From Paenisporosarcina macmurdoensis (GTDB lineage Bacteria > Bacillota > Bacilli > Bacillales_A > Planococcaceae), in assembly GCF_042658845.1 (NCBI RefSeq), contig NZ_JBHSRI010000007.1:124001-188000 (forward strand): a DNA stretch of 64,000 nucleotides, read 5' to 3'. Position 1 is the first letter of the stretch; every line of letters starts with the position of its first letter. The notes under the pieces were generated by a model. It ran no database searches, was not told the origin of the DNA, and saw only the letters and a list, made by a program, of their open reading frames with translations. A program made the translations under genes and the position numbers. Below are positions 41,572 to 50,381 of the stretch, piece by piece.

Positions 41572-42491
41572 CTTGACTCTACAGCAACAGGCGTTAGGTC
41601 TATTATTTCCTGTACGATATGTTGTTTAGTGGTCTTTACTTCACCCTCTACATTTAATGAAATTCTATGGGCTAACAAAGGTTGAGCTAATGCTTTTACA
41701 TCATCTGGAATACAGAAATCTCTCCCATGTATAAATGCACGTGATTGAATTGCTCTCATAAAGGCAAGTGACCCCCTGGGGCTTACGCCGATTTCAACAT
41801 ATTTATGATGTCTAGTACTCTGAATGATTTTCATAAGATAATCTTCAATATCATCTGAAATTAATACTCGTTTAACCTCTTCTTTCAAACGCATAATCTC
41901 ATTAATAGATATGACACTTTCAATGGTTTCAATCGGGTTACCCATTCTGAATCTCTTAAGCATATTTTTCTCATTTTCATAAGAAGGATAGCCTTGTTTA
42001 ATCGTTAATAAGAAACGATCTAATTGAGCTTCGGGTAGTGGGAATGTACCAATGGAATCAAATGGGTTCTGAGTACCAATAACAATAAAAGGTTTTGGTA
42101 ATGGAAAAGATTCTCCACCTAATGTGACAGTCTTTTCTTCCATTAACTCAAGTAGGGCGGATTGTGACCGTGGAACAGCTCGGTTTATTTCATCAATTAA
42201 TATCACGTTACTGAATACTGGACCTTTTCTAATCTTAAAATCACTTGTTTTGACATCAAAATATTCTTGACCAATTATGTCAGAAGGTAAAGTGTCAGGT
42301 GTAAATTGTAATCGATTAAATGTGCCATCAATACTTTTTGAAAAACATTTAGCCATCGTAGTCTTACCCGTGCCAGGAACATCTTCCAATAAAACATGGC
42401 CATCACTTAACAAAGCAATAATCATCAGCTCAATTTCATTCTCTTTATCAATCATTACTTTTGATATATTTTGTACTATATTTTCCAACAC
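41568..42491 (-). CDS. MoxR family AAA+ ATPase
   Basis: 307 residues. Walker A is 'EDVPGTGKTT' (about 36-45), Walker B 'VILIDEINR' (about 96-104), sensor 1 'IVIGTQNPFDSIGTFPLPEAQLDRF' (core GTQNPFD), and sensor 2 'VSPRGSLAFMRA'. MoxR ATPases act as chaperone-like machines with DUF58 partners. It is the first gene of a three-gene minus-strand operon (MoxR, DUF58, DUF4129-like). AGGGGGC lies about 9 nt upstream of the ATG. The operon sits as an insert between pheT and rnhC. Confidence 0.88.
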   Translation of the reverse strand: MLENIVQNISKVMIDKENEIELMIIALLSDGHVLLEDVPGTGKTTMAKCFSKSIDGTFNRLQFTPDTLPSDIIGQEYFDVKTSDFKIRKGPVFSNVILIDEINRAVPRSQSALLELMEEKTVTLGGESFPLPKPFIVIGTQNPFDSIGTFPLPEAQLDRFLLTIKQGYPSYENEKNMLKRFRMGNPIETIESVISINEIMRLKEEVKRVLISDDIEDYLMKIIQSTRHHKYVEIGVSPRGSLAFMRAIQSRAFIHGRDFCIPDDVKALAQPLLAHRISLNVEGEVKTTKQHIVQEIIDLTPVAVESR

Positions 42492-42864
42492 GCAAATGCC
42501 CCCTATGCGATTCCATATGTTTCTTACGATTTATTTTAATAACTTTCCTTGTCTTAATTACTTCGACACCCCTCGAGAAATTCCTTTTTATACCATTAAT
42601 ACCTTTAATAGATTATCTCTAGTTAAATTTAAATAGAATTTTGAATGTTACAAAACTGGCCGCTTCTGAACACAACACTATTCGTTATTAAAGTTTTGAA
42701 AGAATATTTAAAAGTCACTAGCTTGAATGAAATGGAAACTTTGAAATCATTATTTATTTATCGGTCGAGGTTAGTTAAATAAGAATTTTTTTATTATTGG
42801 TACTGTTTGGGTTGAATAACGTATTAATTAAATAGGAATAAATTAAATTGAGGAGAAGACCATA

Positions 42865-43029
42865 ATTAACAAATTCGGAGTTATGTCATTGCTGATGTTT
42901 AGTAGTAGCATTATTGCTTTTTATATTTTGAGAGGATCAGACGCTGATGTATATGTTGGCATGAAAATTTTTAGTGTTCTATCGATTATTTGGATTGTAT
43001 TTGCACCAAGAAACAAGTTGTGGATTTAA
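42865..43029 (+). CDS. small membrane protein, possible ATT start
   Basis: Read from ATT 42865 (GAGGAG 8-9 nt upstream) it has 54 residues; from the first ATG at 42883 it has 48. It contains two hydrophobic stretches ('MSLLMFSSSIIAFYIL' and 'KIFSVLSIIWIVFA'). A second hydrophobic frame (43020-43106, 'LNYCILVMAIFLILAMGIDEP') starts in the -1/+2 frame where this one ends. The two may be halves of one protein split by a frameshift. No similarity recognised. Confidence 0.4.
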   Translation: MNKFGVMSLLMFSSSIIAFYILRGSDADVYVGMKIFSVLSIIWIVFAPRNKLWI

Positions 43030-43245
43030 TTGGAGGGATTCTAAACTACTGCATATTGGTCATGGCTATTTTTCTAATACTCGCAATGGGCATAGATGAG
43101 CCTTAACCTATGGAAGAGAACAATTAAAAGACGTAAGAATAAATATCAGATAAAGAATTTAGTTAGAGGACTTAAAATTCCATTGTGCCCTGGCAATCAA
43201 ACGTATTATATTCCAATATGCTTTGACACATGATGAATTAAAAGA

Positions 43246-43441
43246 TGATTGGAGTGGAAGACGGCGACTCCTGCGGGAATAGCATGAGCGGAAGACCCCG
43301 CAGGAGAGCTTGCTCTACGAGGAGGCTGAGGCCATGCCCGCGGAAAGCGCCCGTCTGTAACGGAAGTCAACCACTTCTAAATAGAAAAAGGGAACTACCT
43401 TTGTCATATTTTATGACTTTTAGGATAGTTCCAGCTTTTTC
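43246..43441. repeat. GC-rich composite repeat element, copy 1
   Basis: A GC-rich block (about 43246-43377; GGCGACTCCTGCGGGAA...GACCCCGCAGGAG...CCCGCGGAAAGCG...CGGAAGTCAACC) is followed by a hairpin (43384-43441; GGAACTA/TAGTTCC, GTCATA/TATGAC, A- and T-flanks). The same block-plus-hairpin order occurs reversed at 55362-55550. The hairpin end lies next to the 3' end of rnhC (minus strand) and can act as its terminator. From 42492 to 42850 and 43107 to 43245 I see nothing else. Confidence 0.8.
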
Positions 43442-43504
43442 ATTTTCAGGTGTATCAGGTTAATGTGCAAAGCGTACCGGAAATCTCCTTAACTTCTACA
43501 GTCC

Positions 43505-44443
43505 TTAAAGTTTTCTTTTCTTATTAGCAAGAGCGATTGCTTTGCCTGTATTCGCAAAATGTTTTTTCGTAATAGAAGTCAAGAATTCTTCACCTTTTGT
43601 TAATAAAAGCCTTGCTGCCATTTCATCCACTTTAGAACCCGCACCCTTAGGTATGGTGATGCCGGCTAATAAACTGAGCTTATCCATCTCTTCCAAAAAT
43701 GCGACGCGAGCTAAAATCGAAGCTGCTGCAACTGAGACGTGAAGTTGTTCGGCTTTCGTTGAAAATAGGACATTTTCACGAATGATTTCCTTTTCAGCTT
43801 TTACATGGTTGTAGTAAATGCCACGTTCTGCAAATTGATCGATTAATATAAACTCAGGTTTTTCAGGAGCAATTTTGGTGAGCACATGTTTCAGCGCTTG
43901 ATTATGTAACAATGCTTTAATTTTGCCTTGTGACCAGCCCTTTGCTTGCACCGTGTTATATTTTTCATTGCCAAGTACCAAAATTTTGTAAGTAAGGGCA
44001 TCTTTTAGATCAGGAGCAATTTTTCGCATCAAATCATCAGTTAACATTTTCGAGTCTTTTACACCTAGAAACTGAATGAGTTCAATTTTGTCTGCAGGCA
44101 CGTAACATGCTGCGACGGTCATTGGTCCAAAAAAATCACCAGTTCCAGTTTCGTCAGATCCAAGTACTGATTTTAAAGCAAAGCTCTCAGGCAATGTATC
44201 TCCTTTTGTTGAACTGATTTTTTTAGCTGATTTTTCTTGAGTCGACCCCCAACGCATCGCTTCTCTACTAGACCCTCCACCTTGAAATAATACTTTGCCT
44301 GACTTATAAGCAGTAATTGATGTGTCTGATAGTTTTGCCGCAAAAATCACTCCTGGAGCCTTGCGTTCAATTCGGTTAGATGCATAATGAGACATCACTT
44401 CTTTTAATTGAGTTGCGGATAGTACAATAACCTCGTTTGACAT
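43505..44443 (-). CDS. rnhC: ribonuclease HIII
   Basis: 312 residues from the minus-strand ATG at 44443 (AAAGGA 8 nt upstream; a GTG two codons earlier is less likely). The N-terminal ~85 residues form the TBP-like substrate-binding domain. The RNase H core begins at 'LGSDETGTGDFFGPM' with the D-E-G motif of RNase HIII (D97, E98). 'LGVKDSKMLTDD' and 'VSVAAASILARVAFLE' follow. It cuts the RNA of RNA-DNA hybrids, including R-loops. It is divergent from zapA. It lacks its own simple terminator; the repeat-element hairpin lies just behind it. Confidence 0.95.
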   Translation of the reverse strand: MSNEVIVLSATQLKEVMSHYASNRIERKAPGVIFAAKLSDTSITAYKSGKVLFQGGGSSREAMRWGSTQEKSAKKISSTKGDTLPESFALKSVLGSDETGTGDFFGPMTVAACYVPADKIELIQFLGVKDSKMLTDDLMRKIAPDLKDALTYKILVLGNEKYNTVQAKGWSQGKIKALLHNQALKHVLTKIAPEKPEFILIDQFAERGIYYNHVKAEKEIIRENVLFSTKAEQLHVSVAAASILARVAFLEEMDKLSLLAGITIPKGAGSKVDEMAARLLLTKGEEFLTSITKKHFANTGKAIALANKKRKL

Positions 44444-44532
44444 AAACACATTCCTTTCTAATGGTGCGTATTCCCAAGTCTATCTATTTCATGGTATGAT
44501 ATATATTAGGATTTTGATGAGGAGGGTACCCT

Positions 44533-44793
44533 TTGTCAGAGCAACATAAAATACGAGTTTCGGTAGATATTTATGGGCAAACGTATAAAATGGTCGGTTC
44601 TGAAACGAGCGGGCATATGCGTCTAGTTGCTTCAATGGTTGATGATAAAATGCGAGAAATTAATTCGCACAGTCCCTCATTAGATAGTGCTAAACTAGCT
44701 GTCCTTACAGCAATTAATACAGTTCACGAATATGTTAAATTAAAAGAACAAATTGAACAACTAGAAGAAGAAATCAAAAGGTTAAAGGGCTGA
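44533..44793 (+). CDS. zapA: cell division protein ZapA
   Basis: 86 residues, start TTG at 44533 with GGAGGGT 6-7 nt upstream. 'RVSVDIYGQTYKMVGSETSGHMRLVASMVDDKMREI' (core YGQTYKMVG) is the ZapA globular head; the C-terminus is a coiled coil ('EYVKLKEQIEQLEEEIKRLKG'; 21 residues, last part EEIKRLKG). ZapA bundles FtsZ filaments at the division site. cvpA follows 4 nt later, the conserved zapA-cvpA-polX-mutS2 order. Confidence 0.93.
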   Translation: MSEQHKIRVSVDIYGQTYKMVGSETSGHMRLVASMVDDKMREINSHSPSLDSAKLAVLTAINTVHEYVKLKEQIEQLEEEIKRLKG

Positions 44794-44797
44794 ATAA

Positions 44798-45337
44798 ATG
44801 TTAGATATTATTATTTTACTTGCGTTATTAATAGGGTTATTCGTAGGTGCTAAACGTGGACTAATTGTCCAACTGATACATATGACTGGTTTTATCATTG
44901 CGCTTGTTGTCGCTTATACGTATTATAAACCACTCGCAGAGAAATTTGTCTTGTGGATTCCATATCCTACCGTAGACTCGAGTTCAAGACTTACATTTGC
45001 GATTGATAAACTTGATTTAGATCAAACATTTTATCAATTAATCGCATTTGCACTTATCTTTTTTGTTATAAAATTCGCGTTGCAACTAGTTGCATCCATG
45101 TTTGACTTCCTATCATACTTACCAGTTTTAGGGTTTATTAGTAAAATCACTGGAGCAGTTTTAGGATTTATTGAATTTTACGTCCTATTGTTTATATTAA
45201 TTTATGTGGTGGCATTGTTGCCAATCGCACCTTTCCAAAGTTTAATTGAAAACTCTAGTTTAGCGGAGTCTATGCTAACAAAAACTCCATTTATATCAGA
45301 GACGGTTAAAAATTGGTGGTACATCTATACTGAGTAG
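44798..45337 (+). CDS. CvpA family membrane protein
   Basis: 179 residues with four membrane helices (about 3-20, 27-43, 75-97 and 110-145). 'MLDIIILLALLIGLFVGAKRGLIVQL' is the CvpA-family start. CvpA-like proteins (YshB in B. subtilis) are of unclear function, linked elsewhere to colicin V production and envelope stress. It lies 4 nt after zapA; AAAGGGC overlaps the zapA end as the ribosome site. A terminator follows. Confidence 0.88.
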   Translation: MLDIIILLALLIGLFVGAKRGLIVQLIHMTGFIIALVVAYTYYKPLAEKFVLWIPYPTVDSSSRLTFAIDKLDLDQTFYQLIAFALIFFVIKFALQLVASMFDFLSYLPVLGFISKITGAVLGFIEFYVLLFILIYVVALLPIAPFQSLIENSSLAESMLTKTPFISETVKNWWYIYTE

Positions 45338-45338
45338 T

Positions 45339-45372
45339 AACTTCTCTCTTCCTGATGAGAGGAGTTTTTTTT
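45339..45372 (+). terminator. terminator after cvpA
   Basis: AACTTCTCTC pairs with GAGAGGAGTT around a short loop, followed by a run of T's. Confidence 0.85.
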
Positions 45373-45379
45373 AAGAGGA

Positions 45380-45524
45380 TGTTCAAAAAGTCCGCTTAAA
45401 ATAGCTGTCGTATCTCTTCATTGGCTTGCTTCTCCGCTCCTCACGTATCAAAACCATACGCTGCGGTGCTCGAAGGCTACGCCGCCTCGACCTACTCGGC
45501 TCTTTTAATGCTCCTTTTTGAACA
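45380..45524. repeat. 145-bp element with 11-bp terminal inverted repeats
   Basis: TGTTCAAAAAG (45380-45390) and CTTTTTGAACA (45514-45524) are perfect complements at the ends. The inside is GC-rich ('CTGCGGTGCTCGAAGGCTACG') with no reading frame of note. It fits a small non-autonomous repeat of the kind scattered in Bacillales. It separates the cvpA terminator from the polX ribosome site, so it may carry or block the polX promoter. Confidence 0.7.
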
Positions 45525-45550
45525 GGGATTTGAAGAATGGAGGAATCGTT

Positions 45551-47254
45551 ATGAATAAAAAAATCATTATCCAAACTTTAGAGAAAATTGCTTTATATAT
45601 GGAATTAAAAGGTGAAAACCCGTTTAAAGTGTCTGCTTTCCGAAAGGCGGCTCAAGCACTTGAGCTTGATGCAAGAAGCCTTGCTGAAATGGACGATGTG
45701 ACGAAATTAAAAGGCATTGGTAAAGGAACGGCCGCTGTTATTGATGAATTGATTGAAACTAGCAAGTCATCCGTATTGCAAGAGTTAGAAGAATCTGTGC
45801 CAAGTGGTTTATTACCTCTATTAAAACTTCCAGGTCTAGGTGGAAAGAAAATAGCTAAGTTATATCAAGAACTTGGTGTGGATTCAGCAGAGTCTTTAAA
45901 ACGAGCTTGTGAAGAAGGAAAAGTTCAAGCTCTAGCAGGTTTTGGTGCAAAAACACAAGAAAAAATCATGAAAGAATTGGACCAATTTGAATCAAGGCCT
46001 GATCGTTTACCCATTTGGCGTTTAGAAACGGCTGTTTTAGTGATTGAAGATATCTTGAGTAAAATCACACAGATTGACAAATTCTCAGTGGCTGGAAGCT
46101 TTCGTCGTGTAAAGGAAACGAGTAAAGATCTTGATTTTATTATCGCAACTACAGATATTGTGGCAGTGAGAGAAGCTCTATTAAAAGACTTACCCGTAAC
46201 TGAAATTATTGCAGCAGGTGACACAAAAGTGTCAGTAACTATCGATTTTGAAGAATTGATTGATGTCGACTTCCGGTTAGTTGAACCGGCTGCATACATA
46301 ACGGCACTTCACCATTTCACAGGTTCAAAAGATCATAATGTCAAACTCCGTCAATTAGCTAAATCTCAAGGGAAGAAAATTAGTGAGTATGGAGTGGAGC
46401 AAGAAGACGGCTCAAATCAAACATTTGAGTCTGAACAAGATTTCTTCGCTCATTTTGGACTTCCTTATTTCCCACCGGCTGTCCGTGAAGATTCTAAAGA
46501 ATTTGACCGTCAAGATGAGCTGAAAGATCTCATACATGTGGAAGCAATTAAAGCAGATTTGCATATGCATACCACACAATCAGACGGTGCTCATACATTG
46601 CGTGAAATGATTGAGGCATGTATGGAAAAAGGCTACACCCATATGGCGATTACGGACCACTCACATTATTTACGAATAGCAAATGGCCTATCTGCGGAAC
46701 GTTTGCGCGACCAGATAACAGAAATTCGTAAAATTCAAAAGGACTATCCATCGATTCAAATTTTGGCGGGTACTGAAATGGATATATTACCGGATGGTTC
46801 GCTCGATTTTGATGATGAACTTCTTGCAGAGCTCGATTTTGTCATAGCATCGATTCATTCAAGTTTTAACCAACCCCAAGAAAAAATTATGGAAAGACTT
46901 TTCACGGCCATGAAAAATAAACACGTCGATATGATTGCCCATCCAACGGGACGCATTATCGGAAAACGTAATGGCTATGATCCAGACGTTTCACAATTAA
47001 TTAAATGGGCTGCAGAATATGGGAAAATTCTAGAATTAAATGCAAACCCACATCGACTAGATTTAGCAACGGAATATTTAATTGAAGCACAAAACTTAAA
47101 CGTACCAATTGCCATCAATACAGATGCACATGCTATTGAACAATTAAGATTTATGGAAATTGGTGTGAAATATGCACAAAAAGCGTGGTTAAAAGAAGAC
47201 TTAATCGTCAATACATGGTCTTATGATAAGTTGAAGAATTATTTAAACGATTAA
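45551..47254 (+). CDS. polX: DNA polymerase/3'-5' exonuclease PolX
   Basis: 567 residues from ATG 45551 with TGGAGGA 6-7 nt upstream. The helix-hairpin-helix regions are 'LKGIGKGTAAVIDEL' and 'LPGLGGKKIAKLYQELG'. The family X palm has 'VAGSFRRVKETSKDLDFII' (metal Asp pair) and 'DVDFRLVEP'. The C-terminal PHP nuclease domain starts at 'IKADLHMHTTQSDGAHT' and includes 'AITDHSHY' and 'INTDAHA'. It fills short gaps and trims 3' ends in base-excision repair. mutS2 follows 32 nt later. Confidence 0.95.
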   Translation: MNKKIIIQTLEKIALYMELKGENPFKVSAFRKAAQALELDARSLAEMDDVTKLKGIGKGTAAVIDELIETSKSSVLQELEESVPSGLLPLLKLPGLGGKKIAKLYQELGVDSAESLKRACEEGKVQALAGFGAKTQEKIMKELDQFESRPDRLPIWRLETAVLVIEDILSKITQIDKFSVAGSFRRVKETSKDLDFIIATTDIVAVREALLKDLPVTEIIAAGDTKVSVTIDFEELIDVDFRLVEPAAYITALHHFTGSKDHNVKLRQLAKSQGKKISEYGVEQEDGSNQTFESEQDFFAHFGLPYFPPAVREDSKEFDRQDELKDLIHVEAIKADLHMHTTQSDGAHTLREMIEACMEKGYTHMAITDHSHYLRIANGLSAERLRDQITEIRKIQKDYPSIQILAGTEMDILPDGSLDFDDELLAELDFVIASIHSSFNQPQEKIMERLFTAMKNKHVDMIAHPTGRIIGKRNGYDPDVSQLIKWAAEYGKILELNANPHRLDLATEYLIEAQNLNVPIAINTDAHAIEQLRFMEIGVKYAQKAWLKEDLIVNTWSYDKLKNYLND

Positions 47255-47286
47255 TGTCCATTAAAGAAATAGAGGAGGTGTTTTGA

Positions 47287-49650
47287 ATGATAACCAAACG
47301 AGCATTGAAAACACTCGAATTTGATAAAGTGAGAGAGCAAGTTGCCAATTTTTGCACATCCTCACTGGGACGAACGCAATTAGACTTACTTGAACCTTCT
47401 ATCGTGTTACATGAAGTTAAGCGATTATTAGATGAAATGGATGAAGGGTTAGATCTTCTTCGCGTTCGAGGAAATGTACCAATGGGTGGCATATTCGATG
47501 TGCGCGCCCATGCAAGACGTGCTCAAATCGGTGGAATGTTAAGTCCGACTGAACTAATGGAGATAGCGAGTACCATTCGTGCTAGTCGTATATTACGTCA
47601 ATTCCTTGAAGCTGTAGAAGCATCAGAAGACATAAAAATCCCATTCTTTATCGAACGAAAACAAGCACTTCCAATCTTAACGGCACTTGAACACGAAATC
47701 ATTGCGTGTATTGATGACAATGGGGCAGTTTTGGATAGTGCCAGTAGTCAATTGCGTACGATTCGTCAGCAATTACGTTCTCAAGAAAGTCGTGTACGTG
47801 AAAAATTAGAAAGTTATACACGGGGCAAAAATGCTTCGAAAATGTTATCTGACTCCATTATCACAATAAGAAATGATCGATTTGTTATTCCTGTAAAACA
47901 AGAGTACCGTGGAAGCTATGGTGGGATTGTTCATGATCAGTCATCTTCAGGACAAACATTATTTATTGAACCTGATGCAGTCGTGCAAGCGAACAATGAA
48001 ATTCGTCGACTTAAAATGAAAGAGCAAGAAGAAATCGAGCGTATTTTATTGGCCCTATCTCTAGAAGTTCAAACGGTAGCTCATGATATATTTGGACTCG
48101 TTCAAATTTTGGGTGAAATTGATGTAATTTTAGCAAAAGCAAAATATGGTCAAGCACATAAATGTACGAAACCAACAGTCAACGATCAAAGTATCATACG
48201 TTTAGTGAAAGCACGTCATCCATTATTGAACATAGAAGAAGCGGTTGCGAATACTATTGAATTTGGCGATGACATAACAGCAATCGTCATCACTGGACCA
48301 AATACTGGTGGTAAAACAGTAACGCTCAAAACAGTAGGTCTGTGTACACTAATGGCTCAAGCTGGTATTCCTATTCCGGCGTTAGATGGCTCTGAAGTGG
48401 CTGTATTTGATCAAATTTTTGCAGATATAGGTGACGAACAATCCATCGAACAAAGCTTGAGTACGTTCTCTTCTCATATGGTCAATATTGTGGATATATT
48501 ATCAAAATTCGATGAACGTAGCCTTGTCCTATTTGATGAACTTGGAGCAGGTACAGACCCGCAAGAAGGGGCAGCACTTGCCATTTCACTGTTAGATGAA
48601 GTACATGGTCGAGGTGCGCTTGTCATGGCAACGACTCATTATCCAGAATTAAAAGCTTACGGCTATAATCGACCGGGTGTTGCAAATGCTAGTGTTGAAT
48701 TCGATGTTGAATCCTTAAGTCCGACGTATAAATTATTAATTGGCGTACCTGGTCGCAGTAATGCTTTTGAAATTTCAAAACGACTAGGGTTGCCGAAACA
48801 TATTATTACACATGCGCAATCCTTTACAGGGACAGACCGACATGAAGTGGAATCAATGATTGCTTCGCTTGAAGCTAGTCGAAAGCAATCTGAAAAAGAT
48901 GCGGAACAATCCAGTGTATTACGCATTGAATCAGAGAAGATTAAAGCGGATTTGTCTGCTCAATTGCAACAACTTGAGGAACAAAAAGATAAAGTCGAAC
49001 AAAAAGCTAAGGATAAAGCACGCAAAATTGTGGATGACGCAAGAAGAGAAGCTGAGGGTATTATTGCAGAACTACGAACCATGCAAAAAAATGCTCAACA
49101 TGTCATAAAAGATCACGAATTAATTGATGTACGAAAACGCCTTGAAAAAGCCGCTCCTGAAAATACAGTGTTGAAGAAACAACAACAAATCAAAGCACGC
49201 CAAATGACCCTAACAAAAGGTGACGAAGTCAAAGTCTTAAGTTACGGTCAAAAAGGAATCTTGTTGGATAAAGTTTCGAACACGGAATGGAGTGTTCAAA
49301 TCGGTATTTTGAAAATGAAAGTAGCTGAATCCGATTTAGAGTATCTCAAACCAGAAAAACAAAAACAAACAGTGGCCATGTCTCATGTTAAGGGGCGTGA
49401 CACTTACGTAAAACTAGATTTAGATTTACGTGGTGAGCGATTTGAAGATGCCATTCTGAGAGCTGAGAAGTACATTGACGATGCTATTCTGTCTAGTTAT
49501 CATCAAGTATCGATTATTCACGGAAAAGGTACAGGGGCACTGAGACAAGGCATACAACAATTCTTGAAAAATCATTCTCGTGTCAAAAGTTATCGCTTTG
49601 GTGAAGCGGGTGAAGGCGGTCACGGTGTTACCATCGTGGAATTAAAATAA
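47287..49650 (+). CDS. mutS2: endonuclease MutS2
   Basis: 787 residues. MutS-like core without the mismatch-binding N-domain: Walker A 'GPNTGGKTVTLKTVGL', Walker B 'LVLFDELGAGTDPQEGAAL', a long coiled coil at about 520-630, a KOW-like region at about 640-690, and the C-terminal Smr nuclease domain ('LDLRGERFEDAILRAEKYID...HGKGTGALRQGI'). In B. subtilis MutS2 acts on collided ribosomes and in recombination control. GAGGAGGTG lies 8 nt before the ATG. It forms a unit with polX. Confidence 0.95.
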   Translation: MITKRALKTLEFDKVREQVANFCTSSLGRTQLDLLEPSIVLHEVKRLLDEMDEGLDLLRVRGNVPMGGIFDVRAHARRAQIGGMLSPTELMEIASTIRASRILRQFLEAVEASEDIKIPFFIERKQALPILTALEHEIIACIDDNGAVLDSASSQLRTIRQQLRSQESRVREKLESYTRGKNASKMLSDSIITIRNDRFVIPVKQEYRGSYGGIVHDQSSSGQTLFIEPDAVVQANNEIRRLKMKEQEEIERILLALSLEVQTVAHDIFGLVQILGEIDVILAKAKYGQAHKCTKPTVNDQSIIRLVKARHPLLNIEEAVANTIEFGDDITAIVITGPNTGGKTVTLKTVGLCTLMAQAGIPIPALDGSEVAVFDQIFADIGDEQSIEQSLSTFSSHMVNIVDILSKFDERSLVLFDELGAGTDPQEGAALAISLLDEVHGRGALVMATTHYPELKAYGYNRPGVANASVEFDVESLSPTYKLLIGVPGRSNAFEISKRLGLPKHIITHAQSFTGTDRHEVESMIASLEASRKQSEKDAEQSSVLRIESEKIKADLSAQLQQLEEQKDKVEQKAKDKARKIVDDARREAEGIIAELRTMQKNAQHVIKDHELIDVRKRLEKAAPENTVLKKQQQIKARQMTLTKGDEVKVLSYGQKGILLDKVSNTEWSVQIGILKMKVAESDLEYLKPEKQKQTVAMSHVKGRDTYVKLDLDLRGERFEDAILRAEKYIDDAILSSYHQVSIIHGKGTGALRQGIQQFLKNHSRVKSYRFGEAGEGGHGVTIVELK

Positions 49651-49749
49651 ACGACTCAGTTCCATCGTTATGATTTGTTTGGATTCCGATATTTGAAACC
49701 AAAAAGCGTTTCATACGTAAAAGCTAGAAACGTTTGAAGGAGTAAACAT

Positions 49750-50163
49750 ATGTTAAGTATGAATTTTTGGCAGCATCCCTTAGTGGAAACAGCTGGTTAT
49801 TTTAGTGTTGTTGTGTTGTGTTTGATTTTAACGATGGTGTTGTTTGAAATCGTTACGAAATATAAAAACTGGCAAGAAATTCAAAAAGGCAATCTGGCTG
49901 TAGCCATGGCAACGGGCGGTAAAATTTTTGGAGTAGCGAATATTTTTCGTTACGCCATTGAAAACCATAATTCCCTTCCTGAAATGATCGGATGGGGTTT
50001 ATATGGTTTCGCTTTACTTATCGTGGCGTATTTCTTATTTGAATTTTTAACGCCAAAATTCAATATTGATCGAGAGATTGAAAATGATAATCGCTCTGTA
50101 GGATTTATTTCTCTATCCATTTCTGTTGGATTGTCATTTGTCATTGGAGCAAGTATTTCATAG
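49750..50163 (+). CDS. DUF350 family membrane protein
   Basis: 137 residues, with four hydrophobic helices (about 13-34, 52-66, 81-99 and 115-135). 'KGNLAVAMATGGKIFGVANIFR' is typical of DUF350. The B. subtilis homologue YshE holds the same place after mutS2. GAAGGAG lies 7 nt before the ATG. A 26-residue membrane peptide gene follows 11 nt after the stop. Function unknown. Confidence 0.85.
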   Translation: MLSMNFWQHPLVETAGYFSVVVLCLILTMVLFEIVTKYKNWQEIQKGNLAVAMATGGKIFGVANIFRYAIENHNSLPEMIGWGLYGFALLIVAYFLFEFLTPKFNIDREIENDNRSVGFISLSISVGLSFVIGASIS

Positions 50164-50174
50164 GAGTGGTTAAA

Positions 50175-50255
50175 GTGGAAAAACTAGCAAAAGTATTACT
50201 TGTCGTGTGTGTTGGATTTTTCATTGTCGGCATCATTTATTTGTACGGAAAATAA
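50175..50255 (+). CDS. 26-residue single-helix membrane peptide
   Basis: GTG 50175 to TAA 50253-50255, with TAGGAGTGG 6-8 nt upstream. The peptide is MEKLAKVLLVVCVGFFIVGI plus IYLYGK: a basic start and one membrane helix. It lies between the DUF350 gene and a strong terminator, so it is transcribed with it. Too short for routine gene calling. Possible partner of the DUF350 protein (inference). Confidence 0.6.
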   Translation: MEKLAKVLLVVCVGFFIVGIIYLYGK

Positions 50256-50257
50256 CG

Positions 50258-50298
50258 AAAAAAGCATGGGATGTGTAAAATGTCCCATGCTTTTTTTA
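50258..50298 (+). terminator. terminator after the 26-residue peptide gene
   Basis: AAAGCATGGGA and TCCCATGCTTT form an 11-bp stem with a ~9-12 nt loop, then T's. Confidence 0.93.
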
Positions 50299-50305
50299 AT
50301 TTAAA

Positions 50306-50334
50306 TTGAAAGCGGATACATGTTTCTCTATAAT
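50306..50334 (+). promoter_or_regulatory. lcfA promoter
   Basis: TTGAAA (50306-50311), 17 bp, TATAAT (50329-50334). A partial palindrome GAATATTC around 50343-50351 could be a degenerate FadR site; the match is poor. Confidence 0.78.
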
Positions 50335-50381
50335 GAAGAATAGGAATATTCAAACGATTATAAAAAAGGGGGAAATAGAAA

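Noticed and set aside
43245..43463. 72-residue plus-strand frame in the GC-rich element
   Set aside because: Lies wholly in a repeated non-coding element; no ribosome site.
45383..45574. 63-residue minus-strand frame upstream of polX
   Set aside because: Lies in the 145-bp inverted-repeat element and overlaps the polX start.
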